In this document: positions 33,331-44,590 of the stretch, in pieces
Layout: every line of letters begins with the position of its first letter
Numbering within the stretch: position 1 is the stretch's first letter
Assembly (NCBI RefSeq): GCF_040954645.1
Contig: NC_092803.1
Span: forward strand, 66,808,427-66,872,426
Direction: 5' to 3'
Source of the DNA: Diabrotica undecimpunctata
Taxonomy: Eukaryota; Arthropoda; Insecta; Coleoptera; Chrysomelidae
DNA length: 64,000 nt
Translations under genes and position numbers: made by a program
The notes under the pieces: model-generated
The model's database searches: none
What the model was told of the DNA's origin: nothing
What the model saw: the letters and a program-made list of their open reading frames with translations, nothing else

Positions 33331-34105
33331 TACCAGTGTTAAAATACGGAGGGGAAGATCTGACCAAACAACTATTAAAAAGAATCCAAAAAGTATTAGA
33401 ACAATACAGAATTCCTCAAGAATGGAGATCAAGCATCCTAATACCTCTATTCAAAAAGGAAGACAAATTGGACCCGGAAAATTGCACAGGAATTAATTTA
33501 TTAAACACAACACTAAAACTAACAACCAAAGTGATAACAAATAAACTAAATAAAATTATAACACTAACAGAAGAACAACAAGGTTTTAGATCAGGAAGAT
33601 ATGCCTCTAAGAATAATCAAAACCATCGAAAATATTTACCAAAACAACACAATAAAAGTAAAAGTAGAAGAAGAACTAACCGATCCTATTGAATTTGGCA
33701 ATGGAATAACACAGGGAGATTCCCTGATCCTCTATTGTTCAACCTGATTATGGATGAAATAATAAAAAAAGTAGGAACAAACAGTAAGACCTAAAAGAGG
33801 TTACCAAATGGGAGAAAAATAACTTAAAATAATCTGCTATGCAGACGATGCAATACTACTCTTTCAAAGTGAAGACGATTTATAACATATGCTGCACCAA
33901 TTTAATATAACCGCCAGAAAAGTTAATATGTTAATTTAACCAAAACAATAAAAAATGCATGGTTACAACAGCAAATTTACTAAGATGTAAATTGGAACTG
34001 GAAGGTCAGATAATAGAACAAGTGGTGGAGTTTAAATATCTATATATACATATAATTGACTTGCTAAAAACAAATGTAAAATTTGTAAACGTAGTTAAAT
34101 AAATA
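33331..34105 (+). pseudogene. LINE, 3' part, after the Harbinger insertion
   Basis: Resumes with LKYGGEDLTKQLLKRIQKVL, then IPQEWRSSILIPLFKKEDK, TTLKLTTKVITNKLN and EEQQGFRSGR. Later broken frames give FGNGITQGDSL and KIICYADDAILLFQSEDDL, so the YADD catalytic box is intact. EFKYL-like sequence marks the last block. The element is truncated at about 34105. With 30484-30772 it forms one copy. Confidence 0.82.
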
Positions 34106-34279
34106 TTGAATCACAAAACAGACAGAGTCGTGTATGTATAAAAATAAGACAAACCTATTTAGAACAATTTTCAGCAAAATATTCAACTTTTTTGGATGCT
34201 ATTCTAACACGATCATCATCATTATTTTATTAATATTTTAACATGATCTTTTTTACTTAAATGAACCATTTTCATTCTA

Positions 34280-34283
34280 TTAA
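34280..34283. repeat. TTAA target site at the left end of a piggyBac-like element
   Basis: TTAA followed by CCCTTAACTGATCC, the usual TTAA-CCC form of a piggyBac terminus. The matching right end was not found. Confidence 0.5.
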
Positions 34284-35650
34284 CCCTTAACTGATCCGGC
34301 GTCGTCTGACTCTGACAGCCCATTCAATATTTTTAATTCTTTCTTATTGGCAATCGGCACCGCCCACTTGCAAGTCGTTATATCTAATTATTTAGCTATT
34401 GGAGCTTGACCAGTGGGTGTATTTGAGACAAGTTTCTCTCAGTTCCTGAAAAGTTGTGGCAACGGTTAGTTCAAGAGTAGTTGCTCAGAGGACGTCTGAC
34501 TATTTGTGTGACTTTTTTGTGTTTCCTGCATTTTTAGAAATTATGACCGGACCATCACAACGGGGGCGTTTCGGGATGAAGATAATGAGAAAACTCTTTT
34601 AAAGTGGGACAGTGACAGTTTTGAATTGGAACAATGATTAATGTGAAGACCATAACAGTGAATCTGAACACGGTACATGTTCGGAATTTTCTGTATCTGA
34701 CGTGCCTGCAGATTGTGATGAATTAGCACTAGTGATAGTAACAAATACTATGTTGATGGTAAAAATCGAAACAGGTGGTGTACGTCAGAAGTTATCCATT
34801 CATCTAAAACACGTAAACACAATATTGTAATAAAAGTACCCATTCTAAAAACAAAGGCATGATACCCTTGTCTGTTTGGAATATGTGGTTCAGTAATAAC
34901 ATTTTAGAGCATATTGAGTAGAATACAAACACAAAATAACGAGCAATAAGTGAAAAATATTCTGCTAATTCTATCCATGTATTTCTTAGAGAAATACATT
35001 GTATTGAGTTAAAATCATTTTTGTAAATTTCAGATTCGAAAATATAGACCGTTTATTTACAACAGATGGCACTAAAAGCACTCATGAGCAAAAAATGATT
35101 TGCTGTTCTTTTACTTGCTATCCGATTCGACAATCCAAAAGACAGGAAGAAAATCACAAAATATGATCCAACTGCAGCTATTTGATTTATATTCAATACT
35201 TTTATAGAAAATTGTCAAAGTGTATATAGACGTGGTCAATCTGCCACAATTGATGAACTGCTTGTAAGTTTTCGAGGTAAATGTCGCTTTAAAATGTACA
35301 TATGTAACAAACCGGCTAAATACGGTGTACAGCTTAAATGTAAATGTGTACCGGCTAAATACTGTACGCTGTACAGTGTCTTACGGATACATGTAATGGT
35401 TATTTATAAAATGCTTATATATACAGCGGAAAAGACTCAGATGGATTTGGTACAGTGACGAGCACAAAAAACTTCTAAAGCCTACACATGCTGCGCTTAG
35501 CTGAACCGCTTTTTGGTAGCAACCGAAATATCACAGCTGATAAATGGTATTCTTCTATTCAATTGGTGGATATTATGCGGAAGAAAAATTTCACAAAAAA
35601 AAAGGCTGAAATACGTCCGTCTTTTCTGCCAAACAGAAGCAGACCTAAAG
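34284..35650 (+). pseudogene. piggyBac-like transposase, degraded copy
   Basis: Frames in order: an acidic N-terminal region (HNSESEHGTCSEFSVSDVPA at about 34655-34720) and KNRNRWCTSEVIHSS, then core blocks from about 35040 (FTTDGTKSTH). TIDELLVSFRGKCRFKMYIC lies at 35249-35308; ITADKWYSSIQLVDIM at 35530-35577 is the D-W-SI-L block with the third catalytic aspartate. Many frame changes. A 32-base near-repeat (ACCGGCTAAATAC) at 35311 and 35350 is a local tandem duplication. It ends near 35650 where another repeat begins. Confidence 0.72.
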
Positions 35651-35656
35651 ACCTTA

Positions 35657-35718
35657 TTATCAGATGTCACCATAGCGTCCATATTAAAGCCATTTTATTG
35701 TTGCTTCTTTTGACGGAA
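35657..35718 (+). repeat. Fragment shared with the hammerhead unit copy 2
   Basis: CAGATGTCACCATAGCGTCC and AAGCCATTTTATTGTTGCTTC closely match 29098-29150. No hammerhead follows here. Confidence 0.65.
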
Positions 35719-35737
35719 TAGGTTTGTTTTCAGTAGT

Positions 35738-35874
35738 AATATCCCTAGGACATTGATAACAGACGAGATAATTTCATGACAATCGAAAGCTCGTTCTTTG
35801 GTACGTTACCAAGCAACGAGCTTGAGAAATTTGTCATGAAATTATGAGGCATTCATCAATGTTCGAGGGATATT
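35738..35874. repeat. Small foldback MITE (137 bp)
   Basis: AATATCCCTAGGACATTGAT at the left pairs with the right end, and inner blocks ATAATTTCATGACAA and AGCTCGTT pair with TTGTCATGAAATTAT and AACGAGCT. The whole segment folds into one long hairpin with about 65-base arms. No coding capacity. Confidence 0.75.
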
Positions 35875-36449
35875 CGGCGGATAATTTTTCGAAAAAAAAA
35901 AAAAATCATAACGAAACATTTATTTATTAAAAGTACAGTTAGTGAAAGTACAATTGTGACAAGTACAGTTGTACAAGATCGTGTTGTCATAGGGATTGAA
36001 AATTGCACTGAATGCAATGATCAGTCTAATGTTGACATGATTGGGTGAAATTGTTCCACATGACACAAAATGACGAAATTTGAATGGTTGTTAGAACAGT
36101 CGAAAAATTATCACGGTTAGAGCTTCTGTACCAGTCGCTCTAATGATTCCTTGTAGAATGAAATACGTATACGCGAATATACAGAGGCACTATACCTGAA
36201 GTGAAATCTTAACTGCCTTTTCTTTTATTTCGGTTTACTCTTTACGAGTACAAGAAATCAATTCGCCAAGGATTTTTGCTTAGATGAGGTGGAATGCAAC
36301 TTTTAGATTCTCCATATCTTTCTTACATCTTTTCGCATCGTCTGTTTTGCCTTGCAATTTATAGAAGGCACAGATAAAAGCAACAATCTGAATTTTAGTT
36401 CCGTCATTAGAAATCTTTGGATTTTTACTTTCGTGATACTCAATTTGGT
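35875..36449. other. Intergenic, no gene recognised
   Basis: AT-rich; an A-run at 35889-35903. No supported motif. Confidence 0.5.
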
Positions 36450-37440
36450 TTAGATATGTTATGGGAACTAGGGAGGCACTTTTTGCGCCAAATATCCTAT
36501 TACAAAAATGCTGTGATCAAGGTAAAGATGTATTTGCATGATTCTTAGACTTCGAAAAGGAATTCTATAAAGTACAGCATGTAAAATTAATGCAGATGCT
36601 AAAAACTATAGGGATAAATGACAAATATATTCGTCTCTATACTGGAATAAAACTGCTACCATCAATAGTTGAGATAACTACACCGACGAAATTTCCATCC
36701 AACGAAGAGTCAGGCAAGGTTGCATTTTGTTCTCAAAATTGTTCAATGTTTATTCGGACCAGTTATTTAAAGAGACACTTGAAAGAGAGCCATAGGGAAT
36801 AAAAATCAAAGGGAGACTACTTATTGTAATTAGATACACGGACGATACAATAATTCTGTCAGAAAATATTGAAGGTCTTCAAATTCTGCTTGATCATATT
36901 CATGAAGTAGGAGAGGAAATGGGCATTAAAATAGACTCAAACAAAACCAAATTTTTAGTCTTCAGTCATAACACATATCCAAATGCAGATCTTGAATTAA
37001 ATGGAGTTCAAGTTAAAAAATTCACAAAAAACTACTTTTATGAAAATAAAGACATTTGACAAACTTGTCTGTACTTTTGTATGGAGCAGAAATGTGGGCA
37101 TTAAAAGTATCAAGCATGAATGGAATTCAGGGATTGAAATAGAATGTGGATTTATAAACGGATGCTGAAGGTACCTTGAATAGCAGGAAAAATTAATAAG
37201 GACTTACTAAGGAGAGTCAATAGTCAAAGTTAAAGACTGTTAAATACCAGAAAATGTCTTATATGGGACATATAGTGAGGAAGAATCGATATAAAATACT
37301 ACAACTCATCATAAAAGGCAAAGTAAAAGGCCGTATAGATGTAGGAAGAAAACAGGTTTCTCGGATAAAAAACATTCGTGAATTCAGATATCAAATGCAG
37401 GACAACTATTCCATGTGGCAGAAGATAGAGAAGGCTTATT
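36450..37440 (+). pseudogene. LINE reverse transcriptase fragment (endonuclease-reverse transcriptase family)
   Basis: Broken frames encode GTREALFAPNILLQKCCDQG, FLDFEKEFYKVQHVKLMQML, GINDKYIR, then RYTDDTIILSENIEGLQILL (catalytic box YTDD for YADD) and GIKIDSNKTKFLVFS. A gap precedes the C-terminal block 37254-37400 (MSYMGHIVRKNRYKILQLII, GRKQVSRIKNIREF). The region between has lost most of the thumb. This is the best-preserved copy in the window of the LINE family that also gave 7955-10980. Confidence 0.82.
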
Positions 37441-37702
37441 CACTTACTAATAGTGGTATTATCTTTCTATTTTTTCCTCCTATATTATGGATAACCAGAT
37501 CCTATTGCATTCTGCCGAGAAATTTGCGACGCAGTTGGTTTCATTTAACATAATTAGAGCCGCTTCTTTTATTTTTTTCTTTTTACCATCTGTTTCGTTC
37601 AGAAGTATACTTAAATCATTTTATTGAACTCTATGTTTATTTTACCATACGTGTTAAAATATCATTATACATAAAATCATATAAAACTAAAAATCCACTT
37701 TA

Positions 37703-38397
37703 TTCGCTCCGTGCGTGACTGACGCGACATCTACCGCCTTCATCTGACAGTTTTGGACCTACCAATTTTCAGGTTAAACATATGACATATGTTTGACATT
37801 GTTAAATACATGCGAAATTAACAAATAATAATAATTAACTTTTTAATTATATTTTTTTAGTTTATGTACAAAATAAATGTAGTATTAAAAACTGGGTTTC
37901 TTAAAATTCATCATAATATATCTTTTCACCACAAACGGAAAAGAAAGGGAAGAATCTAGTACTGACAAATCAAGTTTTTCACGTGAAAGAGCATATATTT
38001 AAAAACAGTAATAGTAAAAGTTATAATATAAAAGCTAAAGTCATCAGGCACTCTGCAGTTAGCTTGAAGCCTTATAAAATATCATTTAAGGTAAATTATT
38101 TAAATTTTTTCTATTTCAATTGCATAAAAATGAAGTTATGTGATATTTACTTTTTCATATTAATAGCACGGATCCATCTTTTTCTTTTCTCTAATTTATA
38201 TGTAATCTTTCGGAACCTATAAAAACTACACTTACTATTTTTGCTATTATTAGCACAATTAAATACGCAATATGTATCTGCACTCATTTTTGATAAAATT
38301 TATGCGTAAAAAGGTAGGGCCAATTATGTCATATTTCGCCGCTACGCACGCTGGCATCGTTTCAAAGTACTCCTACCATGGTCACGCACGGAGCGAA
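37703..38397. mobile_element. MITE-type DNA element with 17-bp terminal inverted repeats
   Basis: Ends TTCGCTCCGTGCGTGAC and its exact reverse complement; TA flanks both sides (37701-37702, 38398-38399). 695 bp, AT-rich inside, no transposase. The minus-strand and plus-strand frames inside show no domain. A non-autonomous Tc1/mariner-like element is the simplest reading. Confidence 0.82.
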
Positions 38398-38771
38398 TAG
38401 AAAATAAAAATAAAAAATGTCAAATGAATGTCAAAGTCAGAATACATTATTAAGTTAGAACTCTTTCAACAATACTCAATATTAATTAATATTAAAGTAT
38501 TTTCACAGTTTCATTTAGTAAAACTGGTTAAAAACTAAGTAGTGTGTGAACTTCGGCAGTAAAAAGGTAGTAAACTTATTGGAGAAAATCTTTATAGTGC
38601 TACCTTCAAGTCAACCGAGTAAACGTTACGTGAGTACCAAAAATCACTTCATAGTATTTATATTAATATAACCTATAACGTTCCGAAGAAATAGAAACAA
38701 ATCCAGTTTTGGGTCAAAATCCACACCGGTTTTCGAACCGGTGATAGGGCCGGACTTATAATTAATCAACC

Positions 38772-39394
38772 ATGACTTCGAATAAAACTATGAATACTAC
38801 TCACACTTCATCTCACGTCTCATATTCCAGTGTTGTCAACACATTTAAAGATCCAACAAAAGAACAAGCTATAATACTTTCCAGTATTGAAGGAACTAAA
38901 GTTCATGACTATATCATCGCCGTTGGTTCACTAGTTGGTCCACGTAACGTATACTTCGCTTCCAGAATTGCCAACAATAGAATATGTCTATATCTATCAT
39001 CTAAAAATGCAGTCAATTCACTACTACATTCCCACAAATATGTTAATATAAAAGAAACTCAAGTAGAAATAAGAAGACTTATCTCTCCAACTCAAAGACT
39101 AGTCATATCAAATGCTTGTCCTACTGTTCCAACTCGTTAATTGAACAAGAACTACATCAGATGGGTATAAACTCCGTCTCAAAAATGACTTTTCTAAGAG
39201 TAGGTATGCCTGAAAGCGAATACAATCATGTCTTGAGTTTTAGAAGGCAAATATTTATTACACCTTTAGACAATACATCTATTCCTGATTCTTTCATTAT
39301 CTCTTATGATAATACCAATTATCGTTTGTACCTTTCTATAGAAGGATTTAACTGTACAAAATGCAAGACTATTGCTACTAAACTACCGAGCTAA
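38772..39394 (+). pseudogene. ORF1 of the deleted I-type LINE, frameshifted
   Basis: ATG 38772 starts MTSNKTMNTTHTSSHVSYSS. Blocks EQAIILSSIEGTKVHDYI and VYFASRIANNRICLYLS match the first element's ORF1. A frame change near 39120 leads to MTFLRVGMPESEYNHVLSFR and RQIFITPLD. The zinc knuckle is cut short after CTKCK, because the frame ends at 39394. Confidence 0.75.
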
Positions 39395-39538
39395 TTGAGA
39401 TCCTTAATTTTGTTCACGTTTATACCCACAATTCAAAATTAAAAAATAATATAACTAGATTAAAAAAGAAACTAAAGCCCAATAATATCTGTTCCACAGA
39501 AGAAACAGATGAACAATTATCTCAGGCAGAATTCTAAC

Positions 39539-39915
39539 ATGTCCAATTCCTTTATTTTACAGTGGAATCTTAATGGGTCTTATACCCATTTGGAACAGTT
39601 AAAACTATTAATAAATGAATTATGCTCAAAGATCTTATGTCTTCAAGAAACTCATTTTAAACAAGTTAATATAAATCTTCGAAATTATCTATGTTTTCCA
39701 AAAAACAGAGTAGCACAACAGGCCAGTGGCGGAGTAGCTATCTTCATGCTCTAACCCACTGACTGTGAAACACATCCTGCTTGATTGTCCTCAATTCAAG
39801 GAAAAAAGAAGATCCCACGAATTCACAGATGATGATCTCAAGACAGTTCTCACCAAAAAAATTTTGACAGTGTTAAGCTATTTAAAAGACATCAAGTTAT
39901 TCAATTTTATTTAAT
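39539..39915 (+). pseudogene. ORF2 remnant: endonuclease N-terminus joined to C-terminal finger
   Basis: MSNSFILQWNLNGSYTHLEQ and CLQETHFKQ, then ASGGVAIF, show an AP-endonuclease start. At about 39753 this passes directly into LTVKHILLDCPQFKEKR, part of the C-terminal finger, and ends DIKLFNFI-stop at about 39913. The two parts are in different frames, so no fusion protein is expected. About 3 kb is missing compared with the full-length relative. Confidence 0.78.
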
Positions 39916-40013
39916 GTAATATTTCATGTATTTGTTATATCCACTAATAACCCTGCGCGGTTGATGTGGTTTTGTGTTTTAAATAAAAAAAAAGTTTTGT
40001 TTCAAAAAATAAA

Positions 40014-40560
40014 AGAATGTTTGGGGTGGACTAGCCTTACCCCTTAGGGGTACAAAAATTTATATTATATTATAATAATATATTACGACCTAGTATCAGA
40101 CCTACCGAACACACAGATAAAATGTCATAAAACTAGGTCCAGTCATTTCAAAGGAGTGTGGCAACTAACTTTGTGACCCTAATATGGATATTAAAAAATA
40201 GAGGTTAGTAATAAAGGGGGGAAAATTAAGGGCTGTATGTATTTTTTAATGCTATATCATAAAAAACCAAAAATACGAAAAAATGTTTGGGGTGAATCAC
40301 CCTTACTTCTTGGGGGTATGAAAAATAGATTACAACTTATTGTCTGACCTACCTAACACATGAAAAATTTCATTAAAATCGGTCCAGTCATGTCGGAGAA
40401 GTATGGAGAATGAAACTTTGATACGAGAATAGGTTGTAATATATTTTTTATACGGGTTTTATTTTTTGAACCAATTTTTTTTTATTTATTATAATATGAG
40501 ATTAAAAAATACATACAGCCCTTAATTTTCACCCTCTATTACTAAATCCTATTTTGTAAT
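40014..40560. repeat. Tandem (about 267-bp period) and inverted dispersed repeat
   Basis: ATGTTTGGGGTG and GGTCCAGTCAT recur at about 40018/40287 and 40137/40381 as two divergent direct copies. In addition, AAATTAAGGGCTGTATGTAT at about 40223 is repeated inverted at about 40510, giving roughly 50-bp inverted arms (40202-40252 and 40501-40551). No coding sequence. Confidence 0.7.
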
Positions 40561-40859
40561 AGCCATATCAGTCTCACAGAGTTAATTAGGTATTAAATTA
40601 ATTAAAGTGACCTTCAAAGTGATAATACAGCTATGGTGAAAATACGAGTGATTTAAGCAATCCCGTAAGGCGACCTCGGTGGAACTTACTTTGGCAATGG
40701 AGAAGTTTGATGTAACACTAATTTAAGAGCACTGGCTACACTAGGACAAAATCAAGACCGAGGGGTAATTTACAGCACAGTCATTAAGGTTACGAGGACC
40801 TACATAATATAAACTAACATAAAAATACTGCAGTTAAATTTTTTTTGAAACTAAGGCCT

Positions 40860-41860
40860 ATAGGAGGGTGGAATGAAGGAACTAATACGCGGATTAGTCT
40901 ATCTTCCCTACGATAAACTTAATCAACCATTATCACGAGAGTTGGTGAGACTGATGAGTGATTGCAGTGGTAATGGATCGCAGGTGGTCATTGGCTGTGA
41001 CTCCAATTATCATCATACCGGTTGTACCGGAACCAACGAAAGATATGAGTAACTATTATAATTCGTTTAAAGAATATAACTGTAATGTAGTGAATTTAGT
41101 TAATAAACCGACCTTTATACCTTCAAATAGAAAGGAAGTTATCGAAATATCGATAGGTACAATATTTATAAGCGGCGTCATCAAAAACTAACATGTGTCT
41201 AACGGAACGAACTGTTCAGACCACGGACATATCTACTTTAAAATAACGGGCTATGATCCAGTATTAGAAACTTATTGGTTTTCCTACGTCTTCCGATACT
41301 CATTTTTTCGGTCCATCCTGGTGTTCCCTATTTATTTATCTCTCATTTCTTATTTATGCCTTCCTCCAACTAAAACATAAAGAATACTGGGGACATTTCC
41401 GCACATACTGATGAAAAAATTTGAAACAAAACTTTCAAAGAACTTAAAAAAAAAGATCGGCAAAAAGGGAACTGCAGAACTGCACAAAATAGACATGAAG
41501 CAGTTCAAAATCATAACAGGATTACTTTCTGGATATGCGGCAGAAAAGGGACATGTTAGTACAATTAAACTATACAACGAAGATCTAAACTGCAGATTAT
41601 GCAACGAAGAGATCGACAGTCAGACATATTTTGTACGACTGCAAAACATTGGACTTCAGAAGATAAGCAACATAATGGAGACTGTAGACCAACTTTAAAT
41701 ACATATGGCACTCACCTAAAAGACCTATACAAACTGATGGAGGATAAAATTTTTTTAAATAAGTGTCATAATACAATATGGAAGGTAAGCACAATAAACC
41801 TAAAGGATGCAGCGTCGCCGAAGAATACGTTCAAACAGCTTCTAAAAGCAAAATAGGTTT
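40860..41860 (+). pseudogene. R1/Jockey-type LINE, deleted remnant
   Basis: The endonuclease core is recognisable at 40895-41265: YLPYDKLNQPLSREL, GSQVVIGCDSNYHH, then NLVNKPTFIPSNRKEV, ISIGTIFISGVIKN and CSDHGHIYFKI. The EN active-site aspartate (GCDSN) is kept. Unrelated sequence follows at 41290-41400. The C-terminal region comes next: TAELHKIDMKQFKIITGLLSG, then CRLCNEEIDS, the CxxC of the terminal finger. RT is absent. The 3' end is unclear; it abuts the Jockey-type element at 42026. Confidence 0.72.
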
Positions 41861-42012
41861 AAATTAGTTTGATATGTATTTTTTGAGTTTATACTTTGGA
41901 GTAATCGTATTGACAATGAGGGAAACGATTAGGTTTCCTTTGTGGTTTTTTTTGGTCGACCTTAAATTCTAGAGCAGATGCATCTTTTATAAATTATAGA
42001 TTTTGTATTATC

Positions 42013-42025
42013 GGGTTGGTTTATA
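42013..42025 (+). repeat. Target-site duplication, left copy, of Jockey-type LINE
   Basis: GGGTTGGTTTATA, repeated exactly at 48351-48363. It fixes the 5' end of the element at 42026. Confidence 0.92.
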
Positions 42026-42477
42026 GTTCGACTCGAGCAGTCGAACAGTACGGGTCTCGCGACGGCCAGCGTTGAGAGAGATACAGACGAGAAGTAGCGA
42101 AAGCAAAAATCGTCCCGTGTATTATCGATACGTAGATGAATGGTAAATCAGAATATAACTAAACCGAGGGGTGTTATTTTTACCGACTCCTCTCGGAGGT
42201 TAGACCTCTGAGGAACCATTAAAGAAAAAAATCGGGTTAAACACAGCGTCCGTTCAGGGATGACACTGTGAACGTTGAATAATTGCATTTAACGTTGGCA
42301 GAAACGGCCCCTGTGCCTGTGTTCAGAGAACAGCAAGAGGAACCCTGCCTTAATAGGGTAGTGAACAACCGTGTAAGGGCCTGGGAGACATCCAGAATCC
42401 AATCGACAGCGGTCGATTGGAAAAACAAAAAACAGAGTCTTTTAAATAGTAAATCCAAAATTTCCGTCGATTGCAAC

Positions 42478-44488
42478 ATGCAATCACCAAGCGCTTCCGC
42501 TTACGAAGTCGAAAGCCTTCCTCCCCTTTCCCCCGATCCATCAACGGATTTAGAACTAGTGTCCTTAGATGATACGGCTTTTGACTCCGCCCCCTGCAGT
42601 CCAGCGCCCATATCTGAATCGGAGGCAGATGCGGGCGAACAACAATACCCTGACGTCACGGAATCTTTCGTAAAGCGTCAACAAGACAATAAAAACGAAC
42701 CGCTAACGGTAATTTATTCCGGATTACAGGCCTCTCAGGCAATAGAAACCAATTTTAACACAAGTAGAAATGAAAAACAGACCCCTCAGGTACTATTAGA
42801 AAATAACTATAACATTAAAATAAATTCCCTTCAGGATAACGAAATATTTATAACTCCGATTGTAAACACTTTGACTAACTTAAAAGAAAATGTAACGTAC
42901 GAAGCAATTATAAATGCCCCTCAGGCACTTAATTTTGTAGAGAAAATTGACCATAATGACAATCTAGGAACTGCTCAGGACGCCGTAGATGAGTTTGTTA
43001 CAAATAAGCAAAGAAACAAAAGGCAGCACGCTATAAGAGATATCTACTCCGAGGAAGGAAATACCAAAAAATCGAAAGAAATGGAAGATAACGCAATGGC
43101 ACAGTCGATTAAAACGCTAACAAAAGAAATAGAACAACTAAGAAAAGAAATACAATATCTCCACACATCCTACGGAGACCAAATACGGGGATTAAGTGGT
43201 CAGATAAATCAGTTACAAAAAAACCATTGACTTCAAAGACAAACAAAATAGCGAATTAACAACGCAAATACTAAAAATATCTAGCGACATAAACTCCAAA
43301 CACGATATAAAACAGCCAAGCCAAAAGCAAACAGCCACCCGTAGTGAGGAGCCTGAAGACCAGGGAAAAGACTCTGAAATAGAGACAATAATGGACATAG
43401 AAGAAAACCAACCAAGCTCAGATTGGAAAATACAACAAAACAGAAAATCAAAAAAGGCGAAAAAAGCCGATAAACCTGTCGAAAAGACAGACGAAACCGT
43501 AAAAACAAAAACAGTGAAGAACAACAGCACTAAAAAAGTAGAAAAAACTGACAAAGTCACTCCAAAAAACAACTGCGAACAAGCAGAAATAACAAAAGAA
43601 AATAAGTCAACTGAAACAGGGACAAAACCAAAACCAAAGCCCAAAGAAATCGAAAAGCCGGAAACTGTTTCTGAAACAAAAACAGTACAAGAGACTGAAA
43701 TACCAAAAAAAGCAGAGCCTAAACCTCCAGCTATAATCCTTAAGTCTGTGGATTACAGCCAGCAAATCTTGAAAGTAGCAGCAAACAGAGGTATCGGTTC
43801 CTCAAACAAATTTGCGAAATCAGGAAGAAGCATTATTATGCAAACGAAGGATAGAGTTAACTACCTGAAAATGGTCAAAATTCTGGAAGAATTTGACGAA
43901 GAACTAAAAAGAAAAGAGAATAAAAATATAGAATACATCGCGTAACCTATAGACCTGGAAAGGACAAAAAGGGTAGTGCTCAGAGGTTTAGGAGCCAAAA
44001 CTGACGTCGAAACCATCCACCAAGCATTGGAGGATCAAGACATAGACGTCATAAGAGTGACTAGCATGATCTCGAAAAGAGACAAAAAGCCAATGCCGAT
44101 GTTCTACGTCACGATCAAAGAATCAGATAACCTGAAAATAAAGAACATAAACAACCTATGTTACATGAAAGTGTACATAGAAGACGAGTATAAAAACAAA
44201 AAAGAGATCATGCAGTGCTACAACTGCCAGGGTTTCTTCCATGGTTCGAAGGCTTGTCACTGCGGTTCGAAATGTGTAAAATGTGGAGAAAACCACAAGT
44301 CAGGAGACTGCGAAAAGGATAGAAACACTCCCCCAAAGTGCGCTAATTGCAACGAGGCTCACACGGCAAACTACAGAGGGTGCAAAAAAGTACCTAAAAG
44401 AAAGCCAACACAACAACAACAGGCAACAAATAGGAATACACAAAGTATTCCCACAAAACAAAACGTAAGTTACGCCCAAATGGCGTAA
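42478..44488 (+). pseudogene. ORF1 (gag-like) of the Jockey-type LINE, one frameshift and one stop
   Basis: The start at ATG 42478 is likely (MQSPSASAYEVESLPPLSP). The first 250 residues are acidic and unstructured. A coiled-coil stretch (KTLTKEIEQLRKEIQYLH) lies near 43110-43165. A length change in an A-run at about 43219 breaks the frame; reading continues through a Lys/Thr-rich region. A conserved domain follows (AIILKSVDYSQQILKVAAN). One TAA (43943-43945) precedes RVVLRGLGAKTDVETIHQAL, and three zinc knuckles come last (CYNCQGFFHGSKAC, CVKCGENHKSGDC, CANCNEAHTANYRGC). The known role is RNA binding and chaperoning of the LINE RNA. The stop codon of ORF1 lies 102 bp before ORF2. Confidence 0.85.
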
Positions 44489-44590
44489 CCTGGCAAATAC
44501 CTTCCAGGAGCAAATAAACCACGTCTCAACAATGTTTGAGAAATTAACAACCGTTATGAGCGCCTTGAGCAGTTTCGGGACAAACCAATA

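Larger units (their letters stand above)
38700..39993 (+). mobile_element. Internally deleted I-type LINE
   Basis: A relative of the element at 1582-6934. It has a 5' leader, ORF1 (38772-39394), and the start of ORF2 (39539). A jump at about 39753 then goes from the endonuclease to the last 50 codons of ORF2 and a 3' UTR ending TAAAT plus A-run at 39983-39993. RT and RNase H are gone. The left end is not defined; 38700 is a minimum. Confidence 0.78.

Noticed and set aside
40949..40956. CTGATGAG core-like string, possible third hammerhead
   Set aside because: No stem II followed by GAA, and no stem I or stem III complement nearby; it lies within degraded LINE sequence.
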